In this document: positions 1-8,305 of the stretch, piece after piece
How positions within the stretch are numbered: position 1 is the stretch's first letter
Layout: each line of letters starts with the position of its first letter
Source of the DNA: an uncultured Clostridium sp.
GTDB taxonomy: Bacteria > Bacillota > Clostridia > TANB77 > CAG-508
Length of the DNA stretch: 17,449 bases
Reading direction: 5' to 3'
Assembly: GCA_947057875.1 (NCBI GenBank)
Contig: CAMSEX010000010.1
Coordinates: 1-17,449, forward strand
The notes under the pieces: model-generated
The model's database searches: none
The model's input: only the letters and a program-made list of their open reading frames with translations
What the model was told of the DNA's origin: nothing
Program-made: the position numbers and the translations under genes

Positions 1-45
1 ACACTATAACCTACACTCTTTCCCTACACGACGCTCTTCCGATCT
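1..45 (+). other. Illumina P5/TruSeq adapter remnant with i5 index (artefact)
   Basis: Bases 13-45 match the full 33-base Illumina TruSeq read-1 adapter, ending in GCTCTTCCGATCT. Bases 1-4 (ACAC) and 5-12 (TATAACCT) fit the end of the P5 arm and an 8-base i5 index; from memory, that index is one base away from D501 (TATAGCCT). Genomic sequence therefore starts at base 46. The adapter marks a contig end that was not trimmed. Any reading frame that runs into it is artificial. Confidence 0.97.
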
Positions 46-568
46 AATAATGCTTTTGAGAAAACACTTTTAACAAATCCTGCTCAATTTTAATCGGGTC
101 TGTTTGACTTGAAAAACCTAACTTATTGGAAATTCGCTTAGCATGTGTATCAACTGCAATACCAACTGGATTCTGAAAGGCTTCTAACATAATTACATTC
201 GCACTTTTTCGCCCAACACCTGGAAGAGTTTGCAGTAAATCGATGTCATTTGGCACAATACCACCAAACTCGTCCAACAATTTTTGACTACATGCTTTTA
301 TATTTTTTGCTTTATTTTTATAAAATCCACATGGATGAATAATTTGCTCTAGCTCCTCCAAATCCATATTCGCAATTTTTTCAGGTGTATCATATTGCAC
401 AAACAAGTTTGGTGTCGTTTTGTTCACTCTCTCATCTGTACACTGCGCAGACAACATAACTGCTATCATCATCTCAAATGGATTTCTGAAATCCAGACTG
501 CATTTACAGTCTGGATAATAACTTTTCAGAATTTCTATGATTTCTTCTGCTTCTTTTTTAGTTTTCAT
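46..568 (-). CDS. nth: Endonuclease III, C-terminus cut by contig end
   Basis: Base-excision-repair DNA glycosylase/AP lyase acting on oxidised pyrimidines. The helix-hairpin-helix LPGVGRKSANV contains the catalytic Lys at residue 121, followed by VDTHAKR with the catalytic Asp at residue 140 (K120/D138 in E. coli). Only 174 residues are present against about 210 in the family, so the C-terminal four-cysteine iron-sulfur motif is missing. The apparent TAG stop at 44-46 is built from two adapter bases plus one genomic base, so the gene is cut by the contig end and not shown to be broken. The ATG at 568 is chosen over an in-frame upstream start because AAAAAGGA lies 8 bases before it. It overlaps the end of the upstream gene by 11 bases, so the two are probably translationally coupled. 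Confidence 0.95.
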
Positions 569-1724
569 TTTGAATTTCCTTTTTATTTCTTTGAATGATA
601 AGACTTGCAAAAACACCTAGACCAATTAAACCAACAACTATTTGCACAAGACCACCAAATGTTGGAATCAAGCTTACTCCCCAAATTACAAGTGATACTA
701 AAATCGAAATTCCAATTAATTTCGCATTTTGATGAGTTTCTGTTTTCATTTTGCATAAAATTTGGTTCGCAATTTCAACAGCAGCTAGCGCCTTTGAAAC
801 ATATAAAATAACCATATATAAAAATAATGTAACAACTCCAAGTCCTGTACCAAGAATGCTAATCAACAATAGCATAATCACTATTGGAAAAATCACAAAC
901 GCAAGCAAGCCTTTTCCTGTATCTTTTAGTAAATCCATTCCAACATTTTCTGTTCTGTTTAAATTTTTGAACTTTGTAACTACAAATATCAAAATCAAAG
1001 CAACTATCAATGTTTTAAAAGCAACTGTAAAAGCTTCTAATACATAATTTTCGTCCTCATAGCCTCTTTCTTTTGTTTCTGTTAAATGAAATTTAACATC
1101 ACCAATTTGGGCTCCTTCTGGAAGCATTTCTTCTTTTTCTGAGCTATAATCTAAGGTTCCATGAATAATCGCATTTTCTGCAACTGTCAACTGATTTACC
1201 CCTGCATATACATTTCTAAAAACATTTCCTTTTAAATTAACGGTATCTGCCACTGCTCTAATATCTCGTAACACATAAGATTCTGTATCAAAATCTACTT
1301 TTGAGCCGCAACTATACACATCATAAGCTGATCCCGAAAAATAAATCGTTTTACCTATTACATAAACTGAACCATTAATTTCAGCATTTAAAATATTAAT
1401 TTTCTCAGCAATAATATAAACATTTCCGTAAATCATTGCTTGATCAATTGTAGCATTTTGAGCAATTACATAAACATTTCCATTAATCACATCTTTAATA
1501 TTGACATTATTTTCGCATAAATATACATCATTATCTGTAATATTTAAATTATTTTCTTCTCCCGTTTCTAATGAAATTGGGTCAATTCCTACTTCAGCAC
1601 CATCGGAAGTGGTTGTTTGTAAATCCTCCAATTCTTGATTTTCTAAATCTTCTGGATAAGCGGCAAATACAAACGTTGCTATCATTGTCATTAGTAAAAA
1701 TAAAATTCCTATTCTTTTTTTCAT
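558..1724 (-). CDS. Exported beta-repeat (bactofilin/polymer-forming-like) protein with C-terminal membrane helices
   Basis: A 388-residue protein. Residues 1-21 form a signal peptide ending near AFA/AA at 20-22. Residues about 65-195 carry short repeats of the type NGNVYVIAQNATI, YGNVYIIAEKINI and NGSVYVIGKTI, which fit a right-handed beta-helix of the bactofilin/polymer-forming kind. Residues about 230-375 hold four or so hydrophobic helices. This arrangement (signal peptide, external beta-helix, membrane bundle) occurs in clostridial proteins annotated as polymer-forming; the function is unknown to me, and a role in envelope organisation is only inference. The start has a strong AGGGGGG site that lies in the last codons of rpe, whose stop is one base upstream, so the genes are tightly linked. 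The 3' end overlaps nth by 11 bases. Confidence 0.75.
   Translation of the reverse strand: MKKRIGILFLLMTMIATFVFAAYPEDLENQELEDLQTTTSDGAEVGIDPISLETGEENNLNITDNDVYLCENNVNIKDVINGNVYVIAQNATIDQAMIYGNVYIIAEKINILNAEINGSVYVIGKTIYFSGSAYDVYSCGSKVDFDTESYVLRDIRAVADTVNLKGNVFRNVYAGVNQLTVAENAIIHGTLDYSSEKEEMLPEGAQIGDVKFHLTETKERGYEDENYVLEAFTVAFKTLIVALILIFVVTKFKNLNRTENVGMDLLKDTGKGLLAFVIFPIVIMLLLISILGTGLGVVTLFLYMVILYVSKALAAVEIANQILCKMKTETHQNAKLIGISILVSLVIWGVSLIPTFGGLVQIVVGLIGLGVFASLIIQRNKKEIQNEN
577..584 (-). promoter_or_regulatory. Ribosome binding site deciding the nth start
   Basis: The coding strand reads AAAAAGGA, 8 bases before the ATG at 568 and inside the end of the upstream gene. No comparable site precedes the longer in-frame start near 616, so this sets the nth start. 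Confidence 0.7.
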
Positions 1725-1725
1725 T

Positions 1726-2391
1726 TTAATGTTCCCCCCTTAAAATTTTGACAGCTTCAGCATAATTTTCTGAATCTGTTATATAACTTCCTGAGACCAA
1801 TCTATCACAGCCAGCATTTCTTACAGCTTCAACCGTTTCACAATTAATTCCGCCATCTGCTTCAAGATCAATTTCTAGGTTATTATTAATGATATATTGT
1901 TTTAAATCTTCTATTTTATGTAATGTTTCAGGTATTAACTTTTGCCCTCCTTTTCCTGGCACAACTGTCATGACAAGCACCTGATGAATATATGGCAAAA
2001 ATTCTTTTATGCAATCAATTTCAGTTTCTGGATTAATGGCAATTCCCACTTGTATATCATTTCTTTTTATCTCATTGATAATTTCCATTATTCTATTTTT
2101 TTCTTTGATTGCTTCATAATGAAAAGTCATAATTTTAGGCTCTAAGTCTAAATATTCATCAATAAATTCTTCAACCGTTTCCACCATGAAATGCACATCC
2201 AAACCAACATTGCTAATGTGCGAAATTGTTAAAGCATTCTCTTTCATAAATTCTAATGTATTTTTTTCAACAAATTTTCCGTCCATCACATCAATATGAA
2301 AATAATCTACTTTCGCAGTTTCCAGATTGTAAAACATGGAAACTGCATTCTCATTTGGAATGGATAAAATAGATACCGATACTTCTGACAT
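1726..2391 (-). CDS. rpe: Ribulose-phosphate 3-epimerase (divergent)
   Basis: TIM-barrel epimerase interconverting ribulose 5-phosphate and xylulose 5-phosphate in the pentose phosphate pathway. At 221 residues it has the family length. The expected metal and active-site positions are present: HIDVMDG (H32, D34), LDVHFM (H67) and LEADGGIN (D179), plus the phosphate-binding loop VVPGKGGQ (143-150) and SGSYI near 200. It is divergent: the usual SPSILSAD start reads SVSILSIP and the usual NPGFGGQ reads VPGKGGQ. A related sugar-phosphate epimerase (allulose 6-phosphate type) cannot be excluded, but its position after the PASTA kinase gene is the standard Firmicutes location of rpe. The start follows AGGAG (coding AGAAGGAGAAG) a few bases upstream. 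Confidence 0.85.
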   Translation of the reverse strand: MSEVSVSILSIPNENAVSMFYNLETAKVDYFHIDVMDGKFVEKNTLEFMKENALTISHISNVGLDVHFMVETVEEFIDEYLDLEPKIMTFHYEAIKEKNRIMEIINEIKRNDIQVGIAINPETEIDCIKEFLPYIHQVLVMTVVPGKGGQKLIPETLHKIEDLKQYIINNNLEIDLEADGGINCETVEAVRNAGCDRLVSGSYITDSENYAEAVKILRGEH

Positions 2392-2417
2392 ATTTTTCTT
2401 CTCCTTCTAATTTGTTT

Positions 2418-4541
2418 TTATTCTACTGTTACTATTTGATCTCCTCCTGAAAAATCCACTGATTTATTAAATTTTACCACATCATCAACATAAACTTTAA
2501 CATCTTTTACTCCTGAAGATGTATAACTTGCTGTAATATCTGTTGTTGTTAATTTCTTAGTTTCCGAATAAATCGTATCATCTCCAACCTTAATAACAAC
2601 TTTAGAAGATTTTACTTCTGGTTTTGTTGGTGTTACTGTATTATTCGTCTCATCTGTTGTATTATCTGTTGTAGTTGGCACACTTGGTACCTCTGGCTCT
2701 GTATAATTCTTCAAAGACTTTAAATTTACATTCACGGTTACTTTTGATTTTTTGGGCTGTTTATTAACTACAAGCGAAATATTACTTCCTTCTTTAATTG
2801 TTTTATTAGCATTTACACTTTGTGAAATAACAATTCCCTCACTCTTATTAGCATTTTCTTCATATGTCACTTCCACTTTTAATCCTAGTCCTTCTAAAGC
2901 ACTTCTGGCTTCTGATTCCGATTTATTGACAACACTTGGAACTGTCACGTCCTTAAATTGACTACCTTTACTAACTGTAATATTCACAACTGTATCTAAT
3001 GTAATTTCTGTACCACCTTCTTGGTCCACTTCTGTTACAATTCCAGCTTCGACTTCTTCATTGAATTCTTCCTTAATTTCATATTTTATAACCAAATCTT
3101 CATCATCCAAATCTTCTGTTAATGCTTCTAATTCTTTGATTAAGTCTTCTTTTTTCTTGCCAATCATTTTCTTTGGCAATCTTACTTTGGTATTTTTCAA
3201 TTTTTCTGCCAAAGCTTCATCTAAACTTCCTTGGCTCACAGTCAAAATAAATTGCTCTTCTGCTGTTACTTTGTAATTTTCTTGATACACTGGTTTTTGG
3301 TTTATCACATGGTCTTTTTCTACTTCATCACTATTCTCATATTTGACTTCATAATTTGTAAAACCTAATTCCTGTAATAATGCTTTTGATGCTTCTAATG
3401 TCATAGCATTTCCGTTTTCATCTGTCACTAAATTTGGTATTTGGATTTCTTCTGGCTTGCCTGAAAACAATGCCAATGTGCCAAACATTGCTCCAAAAAA
3501 CAAGGCAATCGCGATTACAATCATAACCACTATTTTCAAAATTTTATGTTTTGCAAAAAAAGCACCTATTTTTCCTTTTGGTTTTTCTGGTTCATTATTT
3601 TCTACTTTTTTGGCTTTTCGTTCTCCATTTTTCTCTAATTCCATATCATAAATGGTTGGTATTTTTTGTGTTGGAGAACTACTTGACGATGCTTGTATGA
3701 CTACAAAATTTTCATTTGGCTCTTTTAAACTTCTCGTTAAATCCTCTAACATTTGAGTAGCATTTTGGTAACGGCAATTTGGATCTTTTTGCATTGCCTT
3801 CAAAATAATCATATTCACACTTTTGGGAATTTCTTCATTATATTGAGTTGGCTCAACTGGTTCTTCTTGCACCTGTTTTAAAGCAACTGAAACAGGTGTA
3901 TCTGCATCAAATGGAACTCTGGCAGTTAACATTTCATATAGCACAATTCCTAGTGAATATAAATCGGATTTTGCGTCTGTAAATCCGCCTTTCGCATGTT
4001 CTGGCGAAAAATAATGTACAGAGCCAATGGTTGTGCCAAATGCTGTAATGGTTGAATTAGACACTGCTTTTGCAATTCCGAAATCCGTTACTTTGGCAAT
4101 TCCATCTTCTGTTATGATAATATTATGTGGCTTAATGTCTCTATGTATAATGTTATTTTTGTGCGCAACCTCTAAGGCAGAAGCAATTTGAATGGCAATA
4201 TTGACAGACCATTTCCAAGAAAGAATACCATCTTCTACAATAATTTCCTTTAACGTTTTTCCTTGAATTAACTCCATAACAATATAATACAAATTATCTT
4301 CATTTCCAACATCATAGATTGACACAATATTAGGATGCGTTAGACTTGCTGCAGCTTGTGCTTCTGAATTAAATCTTTTGATAAAATCTGTATCAGTTGT
4401 AAATTCGTCTTTCAAAATCTTAATGGCAACAAATCGATTTAGCACATGACATTTTGCTTTATAAACTGTTGCCATTCCACCATTTCCTATTTTTTCTAAA
4501 ATCTCGTATCTGTTATCTAACATTTTTCCAATAAGATTCAT
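2418..4541 (-). CDS. prkC: PASTA-domain serine/threonine protein kinase (PrkC/Stk family)
   Basis: Membrane receptor kinase that senses peptidoglycan or lipid II fragments in related bacteria. The N-terminal kinase domain (about 10-270) has the glycine loop GNGGMATVY (19-27), ATP-binding K41, catalytic HRD (133-135) and DFG (153-155). A linker rich in Ser and Lys leads to one transmembrane helix at about 333-357. Outside the membrane there are three PASTA-like repeats (about 364-437, 446-526 and 529-595). A Thr/Asn/Pro-rich spacer (about 615-645) and a compact C-terminal tail of about 60 residues follow. The total of 707 residues is normal for the family; the tail after the PASTA repeats is less usual. 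The coding sequence AAGGAGAT precedes the ATG. The cognate phosphatase gene ends 41 bases upstream. Confidence 0.95.
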   Translation of the reverse strand: MNLIGKMLDNRYEILEKIGNGGMATVYKAKCHVLNRFVAIKILKDEFTTDTDFIKRFNSEAQAAASLTHPNIVSIYDVGNEDNLYYIVMELIQGKTLKEIIVEDGILSWKWSVNIAIQIASALEVAHKNNIIHRDIKPHNIIITEDGIAKVTDFGIAKAVSNSTITAFGTTIGSVHYFSPEHAKGGFTDAKSDLYSLGIVLYEMLTARVPFDADTPVSVALKQVQEEPVEPTQYNEEIPKSVNMIILKAMQKDPNCRYQNATQMLEDLTRSLKEPNENFVVIQASSSSSPTQKIPTIYDMELEKNGERKAKKVENNEPEKPKGKIGAFFAKHKILKIVVMIVIAIALFFGAMFGTLALFSGKPEEIQIPNLVTDENGNAMTLEASKALLQELGFTNYEVKYENSDEVEKDHVINQKPVYQENYKVTAEEQFILTVSQGSLDEALAEKLKNTKVRLPKKMIGKKKEDLIKELEALTEDLDDEDLVIKYEIKEEFNEEVEAGIVTEVDQEGGTEITLDTVVNITVSKGSQFKDVTVPSVVNKSESEARSALEGLGLKVEVTYEENANKSEGIVISQSVNANKTIKEGSNISLVVNKQPKKSKVTVNVNLKSLKNYTEPEVPSVPTTTDNTTDETNNTVTPTKPEVKSSKVVIKVGDDTIYSETKKLTTTDITASYTSSGVKDVKVYVDDVVKFNKSVDFSGGDQIVTVE

Positions 4542-4582
4542 TTTTTTATCTCCTTTTTTCCTCTTTATTTAAGCCAAATTCC

Positions 4583-5320
4583 TCAATCGCCAGTTGCATC
4601 TATGATAATGGTTGTAATATTGTCAATACCGCCTTCTCGGTTGGCACTATTGATGAGTGCCGCTACTGGATTTTCTGGATTTTCCAGTAGAATTTTATAA
4701 ATTTCTTCATCTTTTAACATGTTAGTTAATCCATCTGAACACATCAAAATAATATCATCTTCTAGAAATCCTTTACAAATCACATCAGGCTCCACCAAAG
4801 AATTGCAGCCAACTGCTTTGACTAGCATATTTTTCTTAGGATGCGTCTGTGCTTCTTCTTTCGTGATTTTTCCGTCTTCCACAAGCCCTTGCACATAACT
4901 ATGGTCCGTTGTCAGTCTTCGCATTATTTTTTTACGAATGCGATAAACTCGGCTATCTCCCACATGACCAATAAATGCCTTATTATTATATATTAAACAC
5001 ACGTCCAAAGTAGTACCCATATCTTTTAATTCTTCTGCTTCTTTGGAACGTTCATATACCATCAAATTAGCATATTCAATGCTATCTGTAATGAGTTTCA
5101 AAATAGATTGTTTTTCTTTTGATATTCCTTCAAAATTATTGCAAATATAATTTTGTGCACTATAAACAGCTACTGAACTTGCAATTTCTCCACCTTTATA
5201 GCCTCCCATTCCATCTGCCAATATAAACAATTTGATTGCATCTGCCTCTTGTGCTGCATAAAAATTATCTTGATTCATGTCACGTGCTTTGCCAATATCT
5301 GATTTTGCTAAAATTCTCAA
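4583..5320 (-). CDS. prpC: PP2C-family Ser/Thr protein phosphatase (Stp/PrpC)
   Basis: Metal-dependent phosphatase that reverses phosphorylation by the neighbouring PASTA kinase. At 245 residues it has the family length and carries all core motifs: NQD (D18), DGMGG (D36-G40), GDSR (D122), SDGL (D196) and GIDNIT (D233), which supply the metal-binding aspartates. The gene starts with TTG at 5320; the coding sequence AAGGGGTGA lies 7 bases upstream, and the only nearby GTG runs straight into a stop. It sits 33 bases after rlmN and 41 bases before the kinase gene, the classic Firmicutes rlmN-phosphatase-kinase order, so co-transcription is very likely. Confidence 0.95.
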   Translation of the reverse strand: MRILAKSDIGKARDMNQDNFYAAQEADAIKLFILADGMGGYKGGEIASSVAVYSAQNYICNNFEGISKEKQSILKLITDSIEYANLMVYERSKEAEELKDMGTTLDVCLIYNNKAFIGHVGDSRVYRIRKKIMRRLTTDHSYVQGLVEDGKITKEEAQTHPKKNMLVKAVGCNSLVEPDVICKGFLEDDIILMCSDGLTNMLKDEEIYKILLENPENPVAALINSANREGGIDNITTIIIDATGD

Positions 5321-5327
5321 ACTTATA

Positions 5328-5336
5328 TCACCCCTT
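5328..5336 (-). promoter_or_regulatory. Ribosome binding site supporting the TTG start of the phosphatase
   Basis: The coding strand reads AAGGGGTGA, 7 bases before a TTG. The GTG embedded in this site is followed by ATA and TAA, so it cannot start the gene. This fixes TTG at 5318-5320 as the start. Confidence 0.75.
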
Positions 5337-5353
5337 ATCTTAGAAGTTCCTTT

Positions 5354-6391
5354 CTATTTTTGTCTCAAATTTTGCCTTCTCAACTGACCACAAGCTGCAT
5401 TAATATCTGAGCCTAATTCCCTTCTAATGGTTGCTACTATACCATTTTCATTTAGATAATCTCTAAATCTTATGATGTTTTCATTTGTACTTTTTTTGTA
5501 ATCTCCATCTTGAATTGGATTAATTGGTATCAAGTTAACATGAGCTAACATTCCCTTTAACAATTTCGTAAGTTCCTTAGCTGCTTCTATCTGGTCATTA
5601 TTATCCTTTGCCAAAGCATATTCAAACGAAATTCGCTTATTCGTCTTTTTAATATAATATTTGCAAGCCTTCAGCAATTCCTCAATTGGATATATCTGGT
5701 TAATTGGCATCATAGAACTTCTTATCTTATTATTGCTACTATGCAAAGAAATGGATAATGTGCATTGCATTTGTTTGTCTGCTAATTCGTAAATTTTAGG
5801 GACTAAACCACTTGTCGAAATTGAAATATGCCTTGCTCCAATATTCAAACCTTTTGGATGATTTAAAATCGAAATTGCTCTCATCACATTTTCAAAATTA
5901 TCCAACGGCTCGCCAATTCCCATAAACACAATATTAGAGATGCGAATATTTTCATCTTTTTCAATTTCTAAAATCTGCTGAACAATTTCGCCTGAGCTTA
6001 AATTCCTCACAAACGGAATGCCTGTTGAAGCACAAAATTTGCATCCCATTTTACAACCTATTTGTGAAGACACACACACAGTAAAGCCATGATGATACTG
6101 CATTAAAACAGTTTCTATTAAATTATTTTGTCTATCGCACACATTGAATAAATATTTTTTGGTACCATCTTTAGAAATCAATTTATGTTCGATTTGAAAT
6201 TTTCCAATTTCATAATTTTCTTGCAATTTTTTTCTCAAATCTAAAGACAAATTCGTCATCTCGTCAAAGTTTTCCACTCTTTCTTGATATAGCCATTTTG
6301 CAATTTGTTCTGCACGAAATGACTTCTCGCCAATATTTTTCATTTCTTGCTTTAAATCTTCAAAAGCAAAGTCGTGTATATTTTTTTTCAA
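5354..6391 (-). CDS. rlmN: Dual-specificity rRNA/tRNA adenine-C2 methyltransferase RlmN
   Basis: Radical-SAM enzyme that methylates C2 of A2503 in 23S rRNA and A37 in some tRNAs. The cluster motif CKMGCKFC supplies C113, C117 and C120. The methyl-carrying/catalytic second cysteine is C334 in the motif AACGQLR. MGIGEPLDN (157-165) is the SAM-contact region. The length of 345 residues is normal. The start is TTG at 6391 with AGGAGA six bases upstream. The gene follows the GT-C-like membrane protein gene after 51 bases and precedes the PP2C phosphatase gene by 33 bases. Confidence 0.96.
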   Translation of the reverse strand: MKKNIHDFAFEDLKQEMKNIGEKSFRAEQIAKWLYQERVENFDEMTNLSLDLRKKLQENYEIGKFQIEHKLISKDGTKKYLFNVCDRQNNLIETVLMQYHHGFTVCVSSQIGCKMGCKFCASTGIPFVRNLSSGEIVQQILEIEKDENIRISNIVFMGIGEPLDNFENVMRAISILNHPKGLNIGARHISISTSGLVPKIYELADKQMQCTLSISLHSSNNKIRSSMMPINQIYPIEELLKACKYYIKKTNKRISFEYALAKDNNDQIEAAKELTKLLKGMLAHVNLIPINPIQDGDYKKSTNENIIRFRDYLNENGIVATIRRELGSDINAACGQLRRQNLRQK

Positions 6392-6397
6392 ATACTC

Positions 6398-6403
6398 TCT
6401 CCT
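6398..6403 (-). promoter_or_regulatory. Ribosome binding site supporting the TTG start of rlmN
   Basis: The coding strand reads AGGAGA six bases before TTG (6389-6391). No ATG or GTG with better spacing exists before the conserved region. Confidence 0.75.
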
Positions 6404-6442
6404 ATTTTATATCATAAACTCATTTTTCATTCAATAGCTATT

Positions 6443-8305
6443 TTAATTTTTCTTTACAATATAACATCTTTTGGTTTGATGCAATATTTCAATTTGGTCT
6501 TGTTCTTGATTTTGCGCTAAATATTCGTCCAAATCTGCCGTTTCATCTGTCATTCCTATTTTCACAATATATTTCACATTTTCTCTTGCCAAACCATCTT
6601 TTAATTCATATCGTGTGCTATCTTCCAGAATTTCATTATATTTTATCCCGTCTGAGCGCATATTACTAATTGCTAACGTCCAAGCCCTTTCATAATTACT
6701 TCCTGTTATCAATAAAACATTTTCTGCTTTAACATCTTCTATTGTTTTCAAAATCTCTGCTGTTTCAATTTGGTCTTTGGCAAAATTATTAAATGCAAAA
6801 ATCAAACCTTTGTAATCATAATTCTGTTCAAAATACACCCCCACATAATTAGGCAATTTTTCCTTTTTTTCTTGTGGCAAAATCGTTCCTGCTTTAAAAA
6901 TAATCGTACCAATCACAAGTAGAACCCAAACGCCTTCATAAATTGGAAGCACAAATTTCCATATTTTTTTCTGTGCATATTCGTTTACCAATTTTATCGT
7001 AATCGCCAAAATACAAACCCACAAAATATAGTAAATTTTGAAAAAATAATAATCGGAAACAAAACCTGTTACCATGGCTAACCAAACTACCACAAAATAA
7101 GCTCCAAACACCCCAGAAAAAATATCTAAAAATTCTGGTTTAAACTCTTTTTTGCGAATTTTCAAAATCATGTCAACCACATATAAAATTCCAAATAAAG
7201 CATAAAACTCAAAATTAACATACAATTCTGTGTACATTCCGCCTGGATTTTTCAAAGCCTCTACTAAATTACTTTGGTCTGCAATAAAAAAGGTCGGCAC
7301 AAACAAATAACCAATTCCTAAAGCTGTAATCACAAGCAAAATCCCTGTTATAATCAATGTTTTTTTCTTGAAAAACTTGATATATGTTTTGCCCTCTTCT
7401 CCAAAATCCTTAATAAATAAATAGATACAAACTGCTGCAAAAACGCCTGGCACAAACAAACAATACGAAAAGATTACGCCCATAGCAAGTAGCGAAACTA
7501 ATATAATCGCCAGTGGTAATTTTGTTTTTAATTCTCCATATAAGGTTGGCACGACTAAAAGTAAACTCGTCACAAACATCACGCCAAGTGACAAATACGA
7601 AAAGCCATACAAATAAGAATTATACGGATATGCAAACATAAATAGCCATAGCAAAAACATGGTTAAAATAAAACCAAGTTTTCCTTTAAGCTTATCCATG
7701 ATTAACACATAAAAAACTAAGCTACTTAAAAATAGTATTCCAATATCAAACATTTCATATACATAATATTCTGGTATGCCAAACAAACCATTCATAACAT
7801 TCATCAAAAGTCCGTCATTAATATAAGCTCCTGTTTGCATCACATTAAAATTATAAATGGTTTTATCTTCACAATTTACAAATATCATTAAATTATCAGA
7901 AAAGTGTTTCGCAGCTCTATAATGTATCGCAGAGTCAATTGCTGCATATTTTAAACCACTATCTTGAGGCTTAATTTCTTTGACTACAATCACTGCAAAA
8001 ATTACACACAAAATTGCAAGTCCTGCTATCTCTTGTTTCTGAATTGTATATTGTTGAAAATCTTTATTTTTTATAGGCTTGTACCCTAAAACACCAGCAA
8101 AAATTACATTTATAATTGCTAACAACCATAAATAGCATGTAATTTTTAGTAGCCCTAAAATCATACAAACAGTAATATTATATCCCATAAAAGCCACAAT
8201 AAAAATCGTTAGCCATTTTATGATATTGAGTTTTTCGTCTGACTTTTTAAACACTAAAAATCCAGCCGCCAACAAAATAATCGAAAATACATAAATGATT
8301 TGCAT
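6443..8305 (-). CDS. Large multi-pass membrane protein, GT-C glycosyltransferase-like
   Basis: A 620-residue protein that I cannot assign to a named family. It has about 11-13 hydrophobic helices between residues 1 and 470 and a soluble C-terminal part (about 480-620). An acidic/His segment, AAIDSAIHYRAAKHF (D124, H128), lies in the loop after the first group of helices (ending about 108). That layout, with an Asp in an external loop followed by many helices, resembles GT-C fold lipid-linked sugar transferases, so a role in moving sugars at the outer face of the membrane is plausible but unproven. The start is an ATG overlapping the upstream TAA (TAATG) and preceded by a full AAGGAGG site, so it is coupled to the U32 gene. 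Confidence 0.6.
   Translation of the reverse strand: MQIIYVFSIILLAAGFLVFKKSDEKLNIIKWLTIFIVAFMGYNITVCMILGLLKITCYLWLLAIINVIFAGVLGYKPIKNKDFQQYTIQKQEIAGLAILCVIFAVIVVKEIKPQDSGLKYAAIDSAIHYRAAKHFSDNLMIFVNCEDKTIYNFNVMQTGAYINDGLLMNVMNGLFGIPEYYVYEMFDIGILFLSSLVFYVLIMDKLKGKLGFILTMFLLWLFMFAYPYNSYLYGFSYLSLGVMFVTSLLLVVPTLYGELKTKLPLAIILVSLLAMGVIFSYCLFVPGVFAAVCIYLFIKDFGEEGKTYIKFFKKKTLIITGILLVITALGIGYLFVPTFFIADQSNLVEALKNPGGMYTELYVNFEFYALFGILYVVDMILKIRKKEFKPEFLDIFSGVFGAYFVVVWLAMVTGFVSDYYFFKIYYILWVCILAITIKLVNEYAQKKIWKFVLPIYEGVWVLLVIGTIIFKAGTILPQEKKEKLPNYVGVYFEQNYDYKGLIFAFNNFAKDQIETAEILKTIEDVKAENVLLITGSNYERAWTLAISNMRSDGIKYNEILEDSTRYELKDGLARENVKYIVKIGMTDETADLDEYLAQNQEQDQIEILHQTKRCYIVKKN

Noticed and set aside
6406..6434. 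TTGAAT, 17 bases, TATAAA upstream of rlmN as a promoter
   Set aside because: The spacing is good, but the predicted transcription start would fall inside the rlmN ribosome binding site.
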